Shown here one piece after another: positions 1 to 12,333 of a stretch of 64,000 nt of DNA. The stretch is taken from the NCBI GenBank assembly GCA_008704415.1, contig VXIS01000033.1, forward strand, positions 1 to 64,000. Direction: 5' to 3'. The position numbers were made by a program, and so were the translations under genes. Position 1 is the first letter of the stretch. Each line of letters opens with the position of its first letter. The notes under the pieces were generated by a model, which worked only from the letters and a program-made list of their open reading frames with translations, was not told where the DNA came from and did not search any database. The stretch is from Sphaerosporella brunnea (Eukaryota > Ascomycota > Pezizomycetes > Pezizales > Pyronemataceae).

Positions 1-141
1 TCGTTTCATCCCACACCCATTCGAGAACCCCACCTTAGTACCTACTTCTCACCACGAAAACACGGCGTTTTGCCGCGAAGCCCTGTCGGTCTCGAGTTCG
101 TTTCGGCCGCCACAGGCCGCCATCCAGCTAACATACAGCAG

Positions 142-3036
142 GATGCGGCCGCAGTACCATGGTGCTCGAGCAGCACCGGGGAAAATCCGTGCAGACTGGG
201 ACTCGCGCCTTGGGCCGCGAGAGATGGTGGTGAGAGAGCCAAGAATCCGGGAGTCAAAACAGTGAAGATTTCACCAGCTTTCTTGAAGGAGCTCAACTCT
301 GAGGGCATGTCTTTGAGACCCCAACAAACTTCCGAGTCGCCCGCCGATCTGAAGGTGACTCCGCAGCCGAGTATCGAGTCTGGCGACCCCGTTTTGAAGG
401 ACCTCATTAATACTGACGATAACACGAAGTCGGATAATAGCCCCGATTCGAAGGGCATTCCGATGGGGGTTGTCAGCCACAAGGACACCTCAGAACTAGA
501 TGCAAACTCAAATGAGAGTCCCAGTACCTTTGGCAGCCCGGGTCCGGATAGTTCAGCACAGCCTTCAGTTCCAACTACTGATTGGTCCCTCATCCCCTTC
601 CCTGAATGGCCTCCGGTTGATTTGGATTCTTCTGTTCCAGAGAAGAAGAAATGGGCTGTCAAGGGACCATGGGCCACCTGCACGACCTTCAAGGTTCCAA
701 ATGTCCCGTTAGACACAGATCCAGCCAATTTACGTTACCCCGGCCCCAGGAGAGAATTTGCTGTACTGAGCAAAGAGGCGCAGAGGGAGAAAGGGGAGGT
801 TAACGATGATCTCCTTCAGGGAATAAGTGGTATTCCCCTAGGTCCTGGACCTCTCACCAAGCTCCCAGATGCATTCCGAGAACTGAGTCTCGATATCTGG
901 CTGAACGTCTTGGATTTTGTAGTACCCCTTGTCGTTGATTTGGGTGACTTGGTGCTGACGGACTCTAGATCGATTCTCCCCGGGATCTACTCATGTTATC
1001 CTGCAGTTCCAAGGTCCTCCATGAGTTGTGCCTCCCACGTCTGTACAGCTCCATAAAGATTCGCATGCCCTTCTACCCCGGCGACGCCTCATGTCGTCTT
1101 GGCTTTGTCTTCGACAAGGACATGATCCCCATGAACTTACTGATGCACGGTTTTCCGCACCCAGTATTCAGGAGAAGGTATTCACAGCATCTACAGCATA
1201 TTCGGTGTCTTGAAATCGCCAAATGGCACGCACCAAGCTTCAAACCAGGCGGCCCTGGTCTGTCTTTTCAGACACTCAGTCCACATGTGATGATGTATGA
1301 CCTGCGGCAAGCGTGGATTTTAAACAGAGGGTCGGGGCTGTGTTTAGGGGCTAAAGAAGGCGGGCAAAAAGTAGTCGACATTTCGGTAGATCTGGCGTTG
1401 CTTTTACTTTCGATGCCAAATCTTCGGAGCTTTCGGTATGTATGGCTTGCCACTTTTCCCAACAGTGTTTCTGACCCAAGGACATAGTTTCACTCCAAAC
1501 AAGCAGTATTCCAAGGTTATTCGCCTTCCAAGGGGGGCAATTAACAATGTTCTTGCTGCAGGACACATGCCAGGACGCGAGAACGATTCTCCGACGCTCT
1601 CAGAACCCTTGTTGGAGGCCCTCAAGGTACATCCAACCCTACGAGAACTGACAATCGACTTTAACAACTGCGACCCACTCCTCTATGAGCGTTGCGGACT
1701 GTATACGGTTGGCCTTACCGCGTACAACCCCAAGACAGACGGCTTGGTTGGGTTTACGAGACTGAGAACCCTTGACTTGCGGGGTATCGGGTGTGAACCA
1801 ACCAACGACAGAAGGTTTCCAGAGATCGCACGTGTTATAGCGGATTGCATTGAGTCGGGATTTCTCCAAACCTTCAGTCTCACAATAGAGCAATGGTGGT
1901 GGTATTACATAATGGACACAAGGCTGAACTCAGCGGTGGGTTTACGGGACTGGTGCCAGGACCTCTGGAACAGGTGCTTCGGGCTTGCACAAAAAAACCG
2001 CACGAAAGCGGGCAGCTGGATGCCTGCATTGGGGCTCGATGTTACCATCGACATGTTGGACATTTCCTGGAGGTTCAACACTAACATCGACTACACTCTC
2101 AGGTGGGAGAACTTAGTGGAGTTGAGGATCACCAGCGGTCACATACTTAGGCACGCTACCAAACATCTTCGTCAGCTTTCGGAAACTCCGCTTCCCAACC
2201 TGCGGGTGGTATTCCTGAGAAGCTTCCTGGTGTGCACAGACGCTTTTTTGAAGTCTTTCAGCGGCCTTAGAGAGCTCTATATCATTAATCCAGGTCCAGA
2301 CGGGCGCTACCGCGCTGCGATGAGGGGGCACTATCGTCTGCGGGACGCCGCGTACAAAGAAGCACGTCATCAGCCTCCGCCAGGAGTCCAATATCTCATG
2401 GATACCATTGTCAAGTGCCATCTTCGCACTTTGGAGGTACTCGTCATTGATCAACACATCCCTATACCATCCCATCACCTGGGTCTCAACCGTTTATCTT
2501 ACTGGAAAGAGAGAGGTACAAAATTGAGAGAGCTAGGACTGCTATTGTGGGGACCTTGGGAACGTTTCGAGGAATTTCTAACCTGTTTTCCCTCACTCAA
2601 GTGTTTCCACCTCTTCAACCCCCCTAATGTCCAAGGGGGCCTGAAACCAATTCCGGATGCTCCGATGTCTGTTCAGCTCACCGATTTCGACGCGTTTCTC
2701 TACACGTCTTACTTCTGCGACGTTGCAAACACCGCACTCAAAATCGCCAGGATCTGGGCCAAGGATGTTCTGGAGGTAGACATGGATGAGAGGAAGATCG
2801 ACCATCAAGCTATTAGATGGATCGCGGTTGGCCCATGGTGGATCCGCCAAGACTTCGATTGGAAGTGGAAGTTTGATGCGGACAAGGCGAAGCACATCTA
2901 CGACTGGAACAGACCAACTTTCTACGGGACGCATCCAAGTGCTCCGAGAGCTAGTATGGGGCTGCCCGGCACCCCATGGAAAGACTGCTCGAAGATGTGG
3001 CGTCAGTTGGAGCCCCTCACCATCCGCACAATCTGA
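142..3036 (+). CDS. F-box protein, left-arm copy with damaged 5' end
   Basis: This is the left-arm duplicate of the F-box gene described at 25777-28671. Exon 1 runs to 918, introns lie at 919-968 and 1436-1487, and the stop is at 3036. From about residue 60 onward the translation matches the right copy, including the F-box and the 500-residue C-terminal region. The first 320 bases carry many single-base insertions, deletions and substitutions relative to the right arm. The native start (Met-Arg-Pro-His) is therefore lost, and the frame is open only through an unrelated N-terminus. The indel density looks like uncorrected long-read sequence at a contig end rather than mutation, so this should not be counted as a second functional gene. 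Confidence 0.75.
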
Positions 3037-3661
3037 GAGTATCTACGGCATTGGCAAGTTGAGCGTCGAGCGATAGTTCATTTACATACCATTCTGTGTC
3101 TCATTTTGCTTCAGCGATGGCTTGTTTTCATCCGGCAAATAGAAACAATGATTTTCACGATGACAAGAGGATTCATGTAGTGATGCTGAGTACCGGTGAG
3201 CGCGATATAAGCAGCGCAGCGGGCGAAGTGATTCCACCAGTTCAAGCGTTGAGTATCGTACCTTCTTTGCAGCTCGTGGGACTTCCGCTATTACACGAAG
3301 TATCACTCGCGCGGCCGATTCAACAGAGGAAAATGCACAAAACCCTCCACCGCTCACGATGAGCACTGCTTTCTGTGCCTATTCATAAATACCAAATATT
3401 CTTGCTGCCTGCTATCGGGACCATTAAGTCAAAAGTGAGCTTTTGGCACCGAAGGGTTAGGCTTGAGAGACATATGGTGACTCGAAGGACTCGCAGGGGT
3501 AGTCTTTTGAATTTGAAGGAGAAAGAGGTGTCGACTGATCCCAAGGAAATTGAAATTGAGGCAAGGTAAAATTATGATAAGTTTTTCGATTGCCAGGCAT
3601 TGGAGGGCCAGCATGTTGTAGGGTATGGAGGGTGCGCCCTACAGAGAGTTGCAGGCAGTAG
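3037..3661. other. Intergenic, no gene seen
   Basis: This lies between the F-box stop and the LINE fragment, and is mirrored at about 25152-25776. Only short frames of unremarkable composition are present on both strands. I see no RNA gene or repeat. Confidence 0.6.
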
Positions 3662-4128
3662 ATCCAGCCAGAGTTGCCCTCGAGGGCCGACCCAGACCAG
3701 AGACCACCTTTTCAAGACGTGCCGCAAGTGGCGCAGCGAGCAGCAAGTGTTGTGGAAAGCAGTGGCGGAGGCTACTCGGGAGGAAGGACAAAAGAGGCGG
3801 AAAACGAACACGGCGGTGAGAGACCTGCTGAGCGGAATGGCCGTTGCACAGAGGCGGTGATGGCCTTTTTGGGCAGCACGAGTGTTGGAATGTGGCCGAG
3901 GGTGGCCAACTGATGTCAGACCTGTTTACGCTTGTGTGTCTTTTCTATGTTTCCTTAACATGTTCTCTCCAGTTACGATTTCCTTGCTTTCTTTTCCTTC
4001 GGAGGAGCGAACCTCCAGAGTAGGACCAGTGCCAGGGGCGGCGATGATTCTGTACCTTACATGCCATGGCCGCAAGCGGCCAAATGAAATATGATTAAAA
4101 ACAAAAAAAAAAAAAATCCAGCCAGAGT
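3662..4128 (+). mobile_element. 5'-truncated LINE (non-LTR retrotransposon) with 13-bp target site duplication, left copy
   Basis: The element proper is about 3675-4115 and is flanked by perfect 13-bp direct repeats, ATCCAGCCAGAGT, at 3662-3674 and 4116-4128. It ends in an A-rich tail directly abutting the second repeat. The plus frame encodes a peptide of the kind found at the C-terminus of fungal LINE ORF2 proteins: a QTRDHLFKTC(x)KW motif, then a segment ending in a DLLADGRC(x)AVM(x)FL motif, which is complete only in the right-arm copy. Truncation at the 5' end, an A tail and a target site duplication together are the hallmark of target-primed reverse transcription. It contains no reverse transcriptase domain and is dead. 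It sits about 300 bp upstream of RPS25. Confidence 0.8.
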
Positions 4129-4425
4129 GGACACCACATGAACCACAAGCACGCGACCTAAGCTTGGCTGCTGGGCCAAGCCAAGCGGATCCTCAGTTGT
4201 GCGGACAAGGGCACAGAGCCCTCAGAGCAGGCTTGGCGTCGAGAAACAAGCGGAGTCACGGTCACGGCGCTCAACTAGCTTTTCACACACACAAACGCCG
4301 GGTTGCGACCGCGATACTACAGCTAGACAACTTACGAGCGACGCACGACCCCCGAAGAGCCCCCCGAACGACTGACGCCTCACGACCGACCCCGCCCTTT
4401 CTCTTCACCGCAACAAACTACAGTC

Positions 4426-4960
4426 ATGGTATGTTTGTTTTCCGCCATACCGGGATATTTTGGGGATTTGCGGGGGCTGATGGATTTTGGTGTCGCAGGC
4501 TCCCTGCCGCCGCTCAAGGAGGGAAAGAAGCAGAAGAAGAAGTGGTCCAAGGGTAAAGGGTGCGTTTTTTTCCCCTCCTCGCGAGATACAACCGGAAGGA
4601 GGACAATGAACGGCGGAGGCTGATGGGAGGGAAACAATGGAATAGTCAAGGACAAGGCCCAGCATGCGGTCGTGATGGACAAGACGATCCAGGAGCGTCT
4701 CAACAAGGACGTCCTGACCTACCGGTTTGATATCACCACCGCCGTTCTCGTTGACCGTCTGAAGATCAACGGATCTCTCGCTCGGCTAATGCACTTGCCG
4801 ACCTCGAGGAGAAGGGCGTTATCAAGAAGATCGTCGGACACCACAAGCTGAACATTCTACAGTACGTCTAACTCCCCTCGCCGCATCCGCTGTTCCAGTC
4901 AATGAAACCAGCTACTAACGTTCTGTCCCTTCAGCTCGCGCTGTTGCCGCTGCCGAGTAA
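4426..4960 (+). pseudogene. RPS25: 40S ribosomal protein S25, left copy broken by indels
   Basis: This is the mirror of the intact RPS25 at 23875-24399, with the same single-codon first exon (ATG 4426-4428), three introns and stop (4958-4960). The reading frame is disrupted by several small differences from the right arm. There are extra bases after the GCTCCC at the start of exon 2 and in the following GGA/GGG run, an extra TA-like insertion in the TYRLITTAV region, and a changed stretch in the conserved [14 protein letters not shown] region. If real, this would be a pseudogene of an essential ribosomal protein. Because the changes are mostly single-base indels confined to one block, sequencing or consensus error is more likely. 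Confidence 0.75.
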
Positions 4961-6006
4961 GCATGTGTGAAACGGGAAATAAAAAAATCGATTCCTTTTT
5001 TTTTTTTCGCCCTATTATGCCCCGTGCCCCGTGGTTTGTCGAAATTCGCTCTGTGCCCCCGTGAAGACGAATGTATCCACCATACCACGTGCGCCCATCT
5101 GCCCGAACTATCTCTCCACCACAGGCGTCTCTCGCACCATCCCTCCACTACTACCCTCGCTGCGTTCCTCAAGCACGCCTTTGTGCTTATGTACTTAAAA
5201 TATCTACCCGCAATCGTTGCTTTTGGTATGCAGGTCACACGGGATTCTACCAGCGTGAGCAGTCTGAGTGCCGACCTGAACGAAACGGTCCTCGTGCAGA
5301 GCTTTCCAACATACGCTGAATACAAAGCCGCAACGCGGGGACTAACCAGTGTCTGCGTATTTGTGAGACCCGCCTATGAAAAGGTACTGGCAAACAAGGC
5401 TGCCAGTGTTGAAGATTCGGATCCGGAGATGTCTGGTTTCGCAGCCAGGGAAGTGTCCCCCACCCCAGGCGAAAAAGGACAACGAGGCAGTGTTCTCGAT
5501 AGCCTGCCTGCCTGGAAGCCTCCGGAGACGGGTTTTGAAAAAGCGAGTGCTTGCCGGTGACGCGTCTCCCTAGAAATTACCCCCAACTGTTTTGCTCGTG
5601 CCATGTGGGCCGGATCCCATGTATTCCCGCCCTGGGACTGGCAAACGCAAACGCTGGCAGTGCCGACGACAAAATAGACGGGGTTATGGATACGTCCGTC
5701 GGGCTTTTGTTTCGCTTTGGCTTCGGGCGTTAATGCACAAAATCGGCTGCTGCTATTACTCCTCCGATGCTGGTTGTGCCGTTAAATACCATACCGTGGC
5801 TTGAGAATCTGTGATTTTGGAGCTCTAGTGTGAAGCTTAGCCGTCCGTAGATTGTCCCGTCCATTCTCAACTACATGGTGATATCAAGAGTCGCTACATA
5901 AACCAGCTCCGCCTGAAACCAACCGCACTCCAAAACAAAAAACAAACCCAAGCGAAAAGAAAAAAAAAGAAAAAAAGCAAAAGCATATAGAGTACGACAA
6001 CCCTCC
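4961..6006. other. Intergenic block with dense arm-to-arm indels
   Basis: This is the mirror of about 22831-23874. The small two-exon reading frame that is possible in the right arm (23262-23646) is broken here by homopolymer indels. From about 5920 to 5980 there is an A-rich low-complexity stretch next to the 3' end of the MAPR gene. No intact gene is seen. Confidence 0.5.
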
Positions 6007-6882
6007 TTACTTCGAAGAACTCGGCTTCCTCTTCCCACCCTTCTTACAAAGCTCCCTCACCGGCTTCCCATCCAAACTCTCATGCACAACCCTGCCGACA
6101 TAAAAATACCTCTCGTGCGCTCTAAAGAAGCGATCCCAATGATCAACCTGCTTCGCAACCTTCTGCCAGGCCTCTTTTCTCCGCTTGTCCCTGCGCGACT
6201 GCAACCAGCGGATCCTCCCGTCCATGCCCTCCCTGCCACGCAGCTGCGAAATCTCGGCCAGCTCGGCTTCGTCCTCCTCCCTGCCGCGGCCGGTAATATA
6301 CATCTCCTCGAGGCCGCGCAGATCCCACGTCAGGTCCTCGGCGAAGCAGCCCGACACGTACGCGCGTGCGGCGTCGCGGCCCGCAAAAAAGTGGTAGCCG
6401 CCGCCGGGCCCGTACATGGCCGGGTTTGCCGACACGTCGAAGACGCTGCCGTTGATGGCCACGTAGATGGGCCGCGTGGGGTCCGTGCCGTCGTAGAGCG
6501 CCAGTTCCGCGTCCGTGAGGTTTACCGCCGGTTGCTGCCACCACCACCATGATGTGCTTGTGTTAGCAGATATATCGATAGGGAGGGTGGGTGGGTGGGT
6601 GGGGCCGTATACAAAAAACGCCTTCAACGTGCGCCAGCGCGAGATCCGGGGCCGGTATCCCCACGTCAGACTCGTACCGTCCGTGATCAGCCAGCTGAAT
6701 ATGCAGCTGAGCAGCAGCAGCCCGCTGAGCACCCGCAGCACGTCGAGGATACTGATGCCGAACCGCGGGTTGTCGATCAGGTTCGCGTCGTCGTCTTCAT
6801 TTTTGGTCTTCTTTTTCGAGGGTGACGGTTCGTCCGGCAGAGGGAGTGGTTTGCGTTGGCGTACGTCCGAAATCTCCGACAT
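6007..6882 (-). CDS. MAPR/cytochrome-b5-like heme-binding membrane protein, left copy
   Basis: This is an identical copy of the gene at 21955-22830, where the domain description is given. The start codon is at 6882 and the stop at 6007. A 78-nt intron lies at 6535-6612; it keeps the frame whether or not it is removed, but it has GT-AG ends and a CTAAC branch site. No difference between the two arms is visible in the coding region. Confidence 0.85.
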   Translation of the reverse strand: MSEISDVRQRKPLPLPDEPSPSKKKTKNEDDDANLIDNPRFGISILDVLRVLSGLLLLSCIFSWLITDGTSLTWGYRPRISRWRTLKAFFVYGPTHPPTLPIDISANTSTSWWWWQQPAVNLTDAELALYDGTDPTRPIYVAINGSVFDVSANPAMYGPGGGYHFFAGRDAARAYVSGCFAEDLTWDLRGLEEMYITGRGREEDEAELAEISQLRGREGMDGRIRWLQSRRDKRRKEAWQKVAKQVDHWDRFFRAHERYFYVGRVVHESLDGKPVRELCKKGGKRKPSSSK

Positions 6883-7510
6883 TGCGATTGTTTTGGTGGA
6901 GCGAGCGAGAGGTGTTGTGGTGGTGAGAGACGAGGTAAAGCTCTGGACACCGTTGCGCGCGCAAGGGAAAATATGCGGGTCGCGGAAGGAGGGAGGGTGA
7001 TGATCCCTGCGGGCCATGCGGATATCGGGACGCAGCCATCCAGCGTTAGAGTGAGGGGTGCACAAGATCGACAGGCGGGATCGTGTGATTCGTCTCTGAA
7101 CAACGTGCCACAGGCTATTGGACGTCGACGTGCGAGCATCACCTACCCGGATAAGTAGACGTGAGATATCTAGACATGACCTGGATGTTGGTGAAAATGC
7201 GGGGCTTGTTCATGCCTCTTCATTAATGATATCGATACGGCCAAACACCACAAGGATAGTCACGTTCTCCTCCCGCCTCGAACATGACAATGCAAGTCCT
7301 CCAACTAACCATCAACCATCAACATCCACTGAAAACACAGTCCGAAAGAATAAACGTATAAACAGGCACAACATCCATCAAGCGCCCTATGTATGAACCA
7401 TACCATACCACCAAAACGAGCCCTGAGAGTGTATCGTCGAAGTGAAAGACTCCTAGCAAGATGGTCAATTATCCATCACTCCACACAATCAAAGTGAAAG
7501 AAACCAACCT
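6883..7510. other. Promoter of the MAPR gene and 3' flank of the Cys-rich gene
   Basis: This is about 630 bp between two genes on the minus strand, mirrored at 21327-21954. No coding sequence, RNA gene or repeat is recognised. Confidence 0.5.
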
Positions 7511-8626
7511 TTACAAAGCAAAATAAACTGCTGCCCCGACAACACACAAAATCTGCACACCAATCCACCATACCGCGGTGAAAACCTCTCCCACCGTGTT
7601 GGGGCCTGCCAAGCTCTTCTGCTTCTTATTTTTTCTCTGTCGAGTAGGTCGAGCGCGAGCCTTAGTAACCTTCGTCGCAGCGCCCACGTCCGTAGCGGAA
7701 GGAATAGCACTCGGGTTCGAATCAAGACTTACACCACCTTTGCTGACACCAAGCTCGTCATCATCATCATCGTTGTCTTCGTCTGGGTTGTTGGGAAGCC
7801 GATATAGAGGGCCAGTAATACCGTAGTTGGGGTCGCATCGATGCACGGGAAGGATGACACCCCCGGCTGCGGTCACGTCGTAGTTCTTGAGGCAACTGTA
7901 GCACTTCTCGACGATGGCTTTGTTCTCGGGCTTGCAGATGCACTTGTTGGTGTGGTCCTCTTTGACTTTCCTTCGTTCGAAGCTGGAAGATATTATCATC
8001 AGCTCTGTCACAAGAAATCCAGGGACCAGACTTAACTCACCCAGTAGGGGCAGCTGTCTTAGTCACCGTAGCAGTAGTAGCCTCCCCAGACGCAGCTTCG
8101 TTCTCATCTGCTGCCACTGCTGCTAACGAAGCAGCAGCAGCAGCGGCGGCGGCAGCGGCGGCGGCGGCGGCAGCCTTTGTTGCATCTTCCTCTCCACAAT
8201 TAACCATCAATGCCTCGATGCCCTCGCAGCTTTTGGGACAAGCTGGGAGCCCAACACTCTTAGTACAACCATCCATGCCTCTGAGAAGGTACTCTCGAGC
8301 ATCCTCTTCGATCACGCTGCGGAAGAGACAGTCGATACAGGCTGGTGCTCGTTCACGGAAGGAATCGCCGTTGCAGAGACAGGTAGAGTTGAAGCCGAGC
8401 GGATCGAGTTGGAAGGGCTCGGAGGAGAGTTTACAGACCTCTGAAGCCACAAGTATTAGTGAGGGTTGGAGAGCAACAACAACAGACACAACTCACGAGC
8501 ATCACGGTAAATGCTCTCACACAGCGGAGTGCAGGCTCCTCCAGCAGAAAAGTAAGTTTGACCCTTGACAATTGGAATGATGGCCAGGAGAGGCAAAAGT
8601 TGCGAAAGGGAAAGAAAAAAGCTCAT
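7511..8626 (-). CDS. Cys-rich secreted/membrane protein with poly-Ala tract, left copy
   Basis: This is an identical copy of the gene at 20211-21326. Exons on the minus strand are 8497-8626, 8041-8440 and 7511-7982, and the protein is 333 residues. See the right-arm entry for the protein description. Confidence 0.75.
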
Positions 8627-9404
8627 TGTGTTGATTAGAAGGAAAGTAAATTGCCTAAAGCAATGGACAGAGATGCAAAAATCCAAAAGGGTACGGGGAG
8701 CAGTGAATGCTGAAGAGGTTGTTTTGGGGCGGGGGGGGGATCAGGAAGAAGAAAGGGAGGAGAAGGGGGAGTGCTTTTGAGTGTCGTTTGCATAGATTCG
8801 CACTCGATCGAGTTAGTCGGGCTGGGCAACGAACGGGAGGGCCCGCACCAGCCAGCCAGCCTTTGCAACCCCATGCTGAAGGGGAGAGATGTGATTCATC
8901 TGAATGGCCGTCTTCATGAACAAGCCCGAGAAATCTCAATACACAATTGATATAATCCAATTTAATCTATCAGTCCTCGAAGGTTTCCTGCAGCTGCTCG
9001 ATGTGACAGGTTGCCAGCTTGACAATTGGTATTTACCGTCACTCCCAGTTGTCCTTTCTGGCCGCAAAAGGACTGTGACGGCAGCAATCAGTATCGCCTC
9101 ATGGATCACTCCCTCTGATGCACGTGCGTGACGCAAGGATATAGCTAGAGCTTGTCTGCCAAAGCAAGTGCAAATAGCGGAGAATAACGCATCAAGTATT
9201 ACAAACCCACCCTACAGATATGATCTGAAGAAAATAGCCACCCTCAGTACATCTATCCACTAATCAACATCCCAACAAGACTCAAGAAAAGAAAAGAAAA
9301 AAAAAGAAAGAAAAAAACAAAAACAAGAAAATCAAGCAAAGTATAAGATAACTCCTTAGCGCCTGCAACTATCTCGAGCTCTCAACCTCACTCGCAAGGT
9401 GCAA
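8627..9404. other. Intergenic with G-rich and A-rich low-complexity tracts
   Basis: This lies between the Cys-rich gene promoter and the 3' end of Gtr2, and is mirrored at 19433-20210. It contains a G-run at about 8732-8739 and an A/G-rich stretch at about 9280-9330. No gene is recognised. Confidence 0.5.
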
Positions 9405-10886
9405 CTACCGCAAGCCTCCACCGCCTCCACCTCCAAGCTCAAATACTCTCTGCAACGCTTGCTGAAATATCTGCACATTGTAGTCCACCAGACCCTGGCG
9501 CTCAATGCTTTCCTTGCGCATCAAACAGATCAATGCCAAAAACCTGCCATCATAGTCAGCAACCATTCATTTCAACCCACGGGCACGGCTTACTTGTTGA
9601 TCTCGCGAAGATACAGCACCATCCCGTTCTGCAGGCGGATAATGCTGCTGACCTCCGGGAGCTGTTCCTCCTCTACAATTCGACCGAGTGAGACGGGCGG
9701 AGAGATCTGACCGTTTTCTTGTGGATCTCCCTTGCGGTCGTGGCTGAGGCGGGTCAGTTATTGGCGGAGAAGTGAGAGGCGGGGAGGGAAATACCCATAG
9801 ATCTCAGAAATATCGACAATGACATCGATGAAGTCGCTACAAATCTCGTAGCTCTGTACATCGACCGGCGAGGAGTCTGTAGCAATATAGATCTTGCTAA
9901 GCACATCGAACAAGAACGCCTTTTCAATGCCAGAGTTGCTGCAAAGGACGTTGAGCAAGTTCTCTAGAGTTCCCAGCTGTGGAAGGAGTTTCTGGATAAC
10001 TTTCGAGAATGCTTCGAAGATGCTGTGGTCGTAAATACTCGTGAGATGGTAAGAGATCTGCACGTTATCGTAGCCTGCATCCGCAAGCTCGTCTTGGGTC
10101 CGCTGCATAATGTCGCGTTGGGTGTCGAGCTTGTACTCATCGGACAAACCGTCAACTTTGTGGATAAACACCTCAACGTTGACTTGGGGGTATGAGCGCT
10201 GAAGCGCGATGATGGTGTTGTGCAGCCGGGACAAGGGGTCAAGAATCTCGTCTTGCGCGTCAATCACCCAGATGAGCGCACCGATCTCGCCAAAGATGTG
10301 GTCGAAGTCAAAGGTGTCGTCCATGTAATCAAGCTGGCCAGGAAAGTCCCAGACCTGAAAGTCCATGAAGGAGCTTGCAATATGTCAGCGTGCAGCGGCG
10401 AGCGAATGCACATCCGGAGGGATACACACTGTATCGGGTCTTTTTGAATCCTCGTGGTTGATTCCAGGAAGAGAGTCTCTGTAGGAGGCATCTTGTGGAA
10501 AACCACAGATGCTATTGATGATTTTCCACTCCTATAGAACTGATTAGCAATAGCAAATATTGGTAACAACACAACGGTGACACCAGCCTTCTCTGCCCCA
10601 TTAATAACAGCCTCGGCCTCCGCCCGCTCACAGGAGGAGGTGCACCGCCATACGGTCCTGTGCTTGAGGTTGGGCTCTGCATTCTTTTGCGTCGCCGAGA
10701 AAATTCGGCGGTGTCTAGGTAGCGAGCTTCGACACTTGAAGCTGGCGAGAGCTCTTGTTCGTCCGGTTCCTGCAGGAATCTCTCTAGTGAGTATGAGCTC
10801 CTTCTCCCAAACTTTGGTTGTCTCGGCTGTGCCGTCGACGCAGAATCCAGATCAGTTTCATCAAGGAACCTCGTATTTTTCCACAT
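9405..10886 (-). CDS. gtr2: Rag GTPase Gtr2 (RagC/D type), left copy
   Basis: This is an identical copy of the gene at 17951-19432. Minus-strand exons are 10588-10886, 10430-10531, 9795-10373, 9594-9743 and 9405-9543. Intron 1 (10532-10587) begins with GC rather than GT in this arm as well. See the right-arm entry for motifs and function. Confidence 0.85.
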
Positions 10887-11019
10887 GATACTCAGGTAGC
10901 CCCCAGTGACAATTATGACGACGATGAAAACGCAATGGATGCACAAGAAAAAAAAGAGCCTTTCGCGAAAGAAGAAATAAACAAACAAGATGAGTGGTTA
11001 TGAAATGTCGTTGTGACGT

Positions 11020-11050
11020 GTGAAGTGAAGTGAAGTGAAGTGAAGTGAAG
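11020..11050. repeat. (GTGAA)n pentanucleotide repeat
   Basis: There are six tandem copies, mirrored in the right arm at about 17787-17817. On the Gtr2 sense strand it reads (TTCAC)n and lies about 135 bp upstream of the Gtr2 start codon, within the probable 5' untranslated region. Confidence 0.9.
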
Positions 11051-12299
11051 TATATGTGACTGATTTGCAATTGAAAGATAGGAAAGACTGTCTATCTGGC
11101 AAAGGCTTCTTCCATATCCGGCCTCACGCGAGTCCACGAGGAACGGGTTCTCGATGAGGCTGTCGGGACAGATGTGTTTGCAGGTAGGGAATGTGATGTG
11201 TGTTGGTGCAGCTTGTAGAGTAGAGGGGTGATGTATGTGGTGTAGATCTGGTGCTACGCCGTGAAGCGGTGAATTTTTGTTGGCGGGCCGTGGGGTTCTT
11301 TTTGGCGAAGATCTCGAGGCTCCCGCCCGCAGAAGAATCGGTGGATCGAGATTAAAAGTCGAATCTCTCTACTTGTTCTATAGTTTTTTTTCTTTCGTTT
11401 TTTTTTCCGGGGCAAACGAACACGGGAAGGCAAGAGTTCCGAATCCCACCAGCTGGGTACTTGGCGTCGTCGCACCCCAAATCCACGGTATGGATTGGCT
11501 AAAGTTGTTCGACGTCCCAAACCTGCCAGCCGCGCGTGGGGTATAAAAAAGATTCTCGGTCGGCCAGATTGAGGATGGTGGGGGGTATCAGTGAGGAAAC
11601 TTTTTGTCAGATAGACAGTCTAACCTTAAGGTATCATAAAAGCTGCGCATTTCTGGAGACGATTCTGCGACTGCAGGAAAAAAAAAAAAAAAAAAAAAAG
11701 ACGCGGGACTTAGGCAGGCAAAAACGACAAGCAAAAAAAGACCTCAGCGGGAAACAAACGACCGGCCGGAACATCAATATCGCTAGAGCGCGAGAGGGCC
11801 AGCGAAAGAAGAAAAGCAAGCAACAAGCAACAAAAGAAGGATGTAAGGTGTGTATCGGGAAACTTAGGAAACCTGACGGGAAGAACTTTGATGATTGTGG
11901 GTGGTAGAATCGTACCTTTCGTCTAACTTTCTTGCAAATCCAATCTCTTTGAAGTTCTGAACCAGGTGATCAGCCTTTTTTCCCCGGATGGACTCTCATC
12001 TCGGAGTCAGATTTCGTACGGCTGTAATCGTGCATTCATCGGGCTGTGATTGGACGGAAATGCTCACCTCTGCAGACGCGCAGCTTTGTTCAACGTCTTT
12101 CGTTTCGATAAGAGTGCTTCGATGCAACAACGCAGATTGAGGAGGGGAGGAGGGAACGTGCGCAGAGATTTGTCTGCTGTCGATGATAATCGGCCAGGCA
12201 GCAACAGTTGAGCACCGAGCGCTGAGACAGGTGCAGCTGGTACCTATCGAGCAAAGAAAAGATCACGCGACGGTACGCTCTGCTTCGCTTGGTCTCTGA

Positions 12300-12333
12300 C
12301 TTGCTTTGCTTTGCTTTGCTTTGCTTTGCTTTG
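12300..12333. repeat. (TTTGC)n pentanucleotide repeat
   Basis: There are about six tandem copies, mirrored at about 16503-16536 as (AAAGC)n. It is a simple-sequence tract in the Gtr2-Mis12 intergenic region. Confidence 0.9.
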
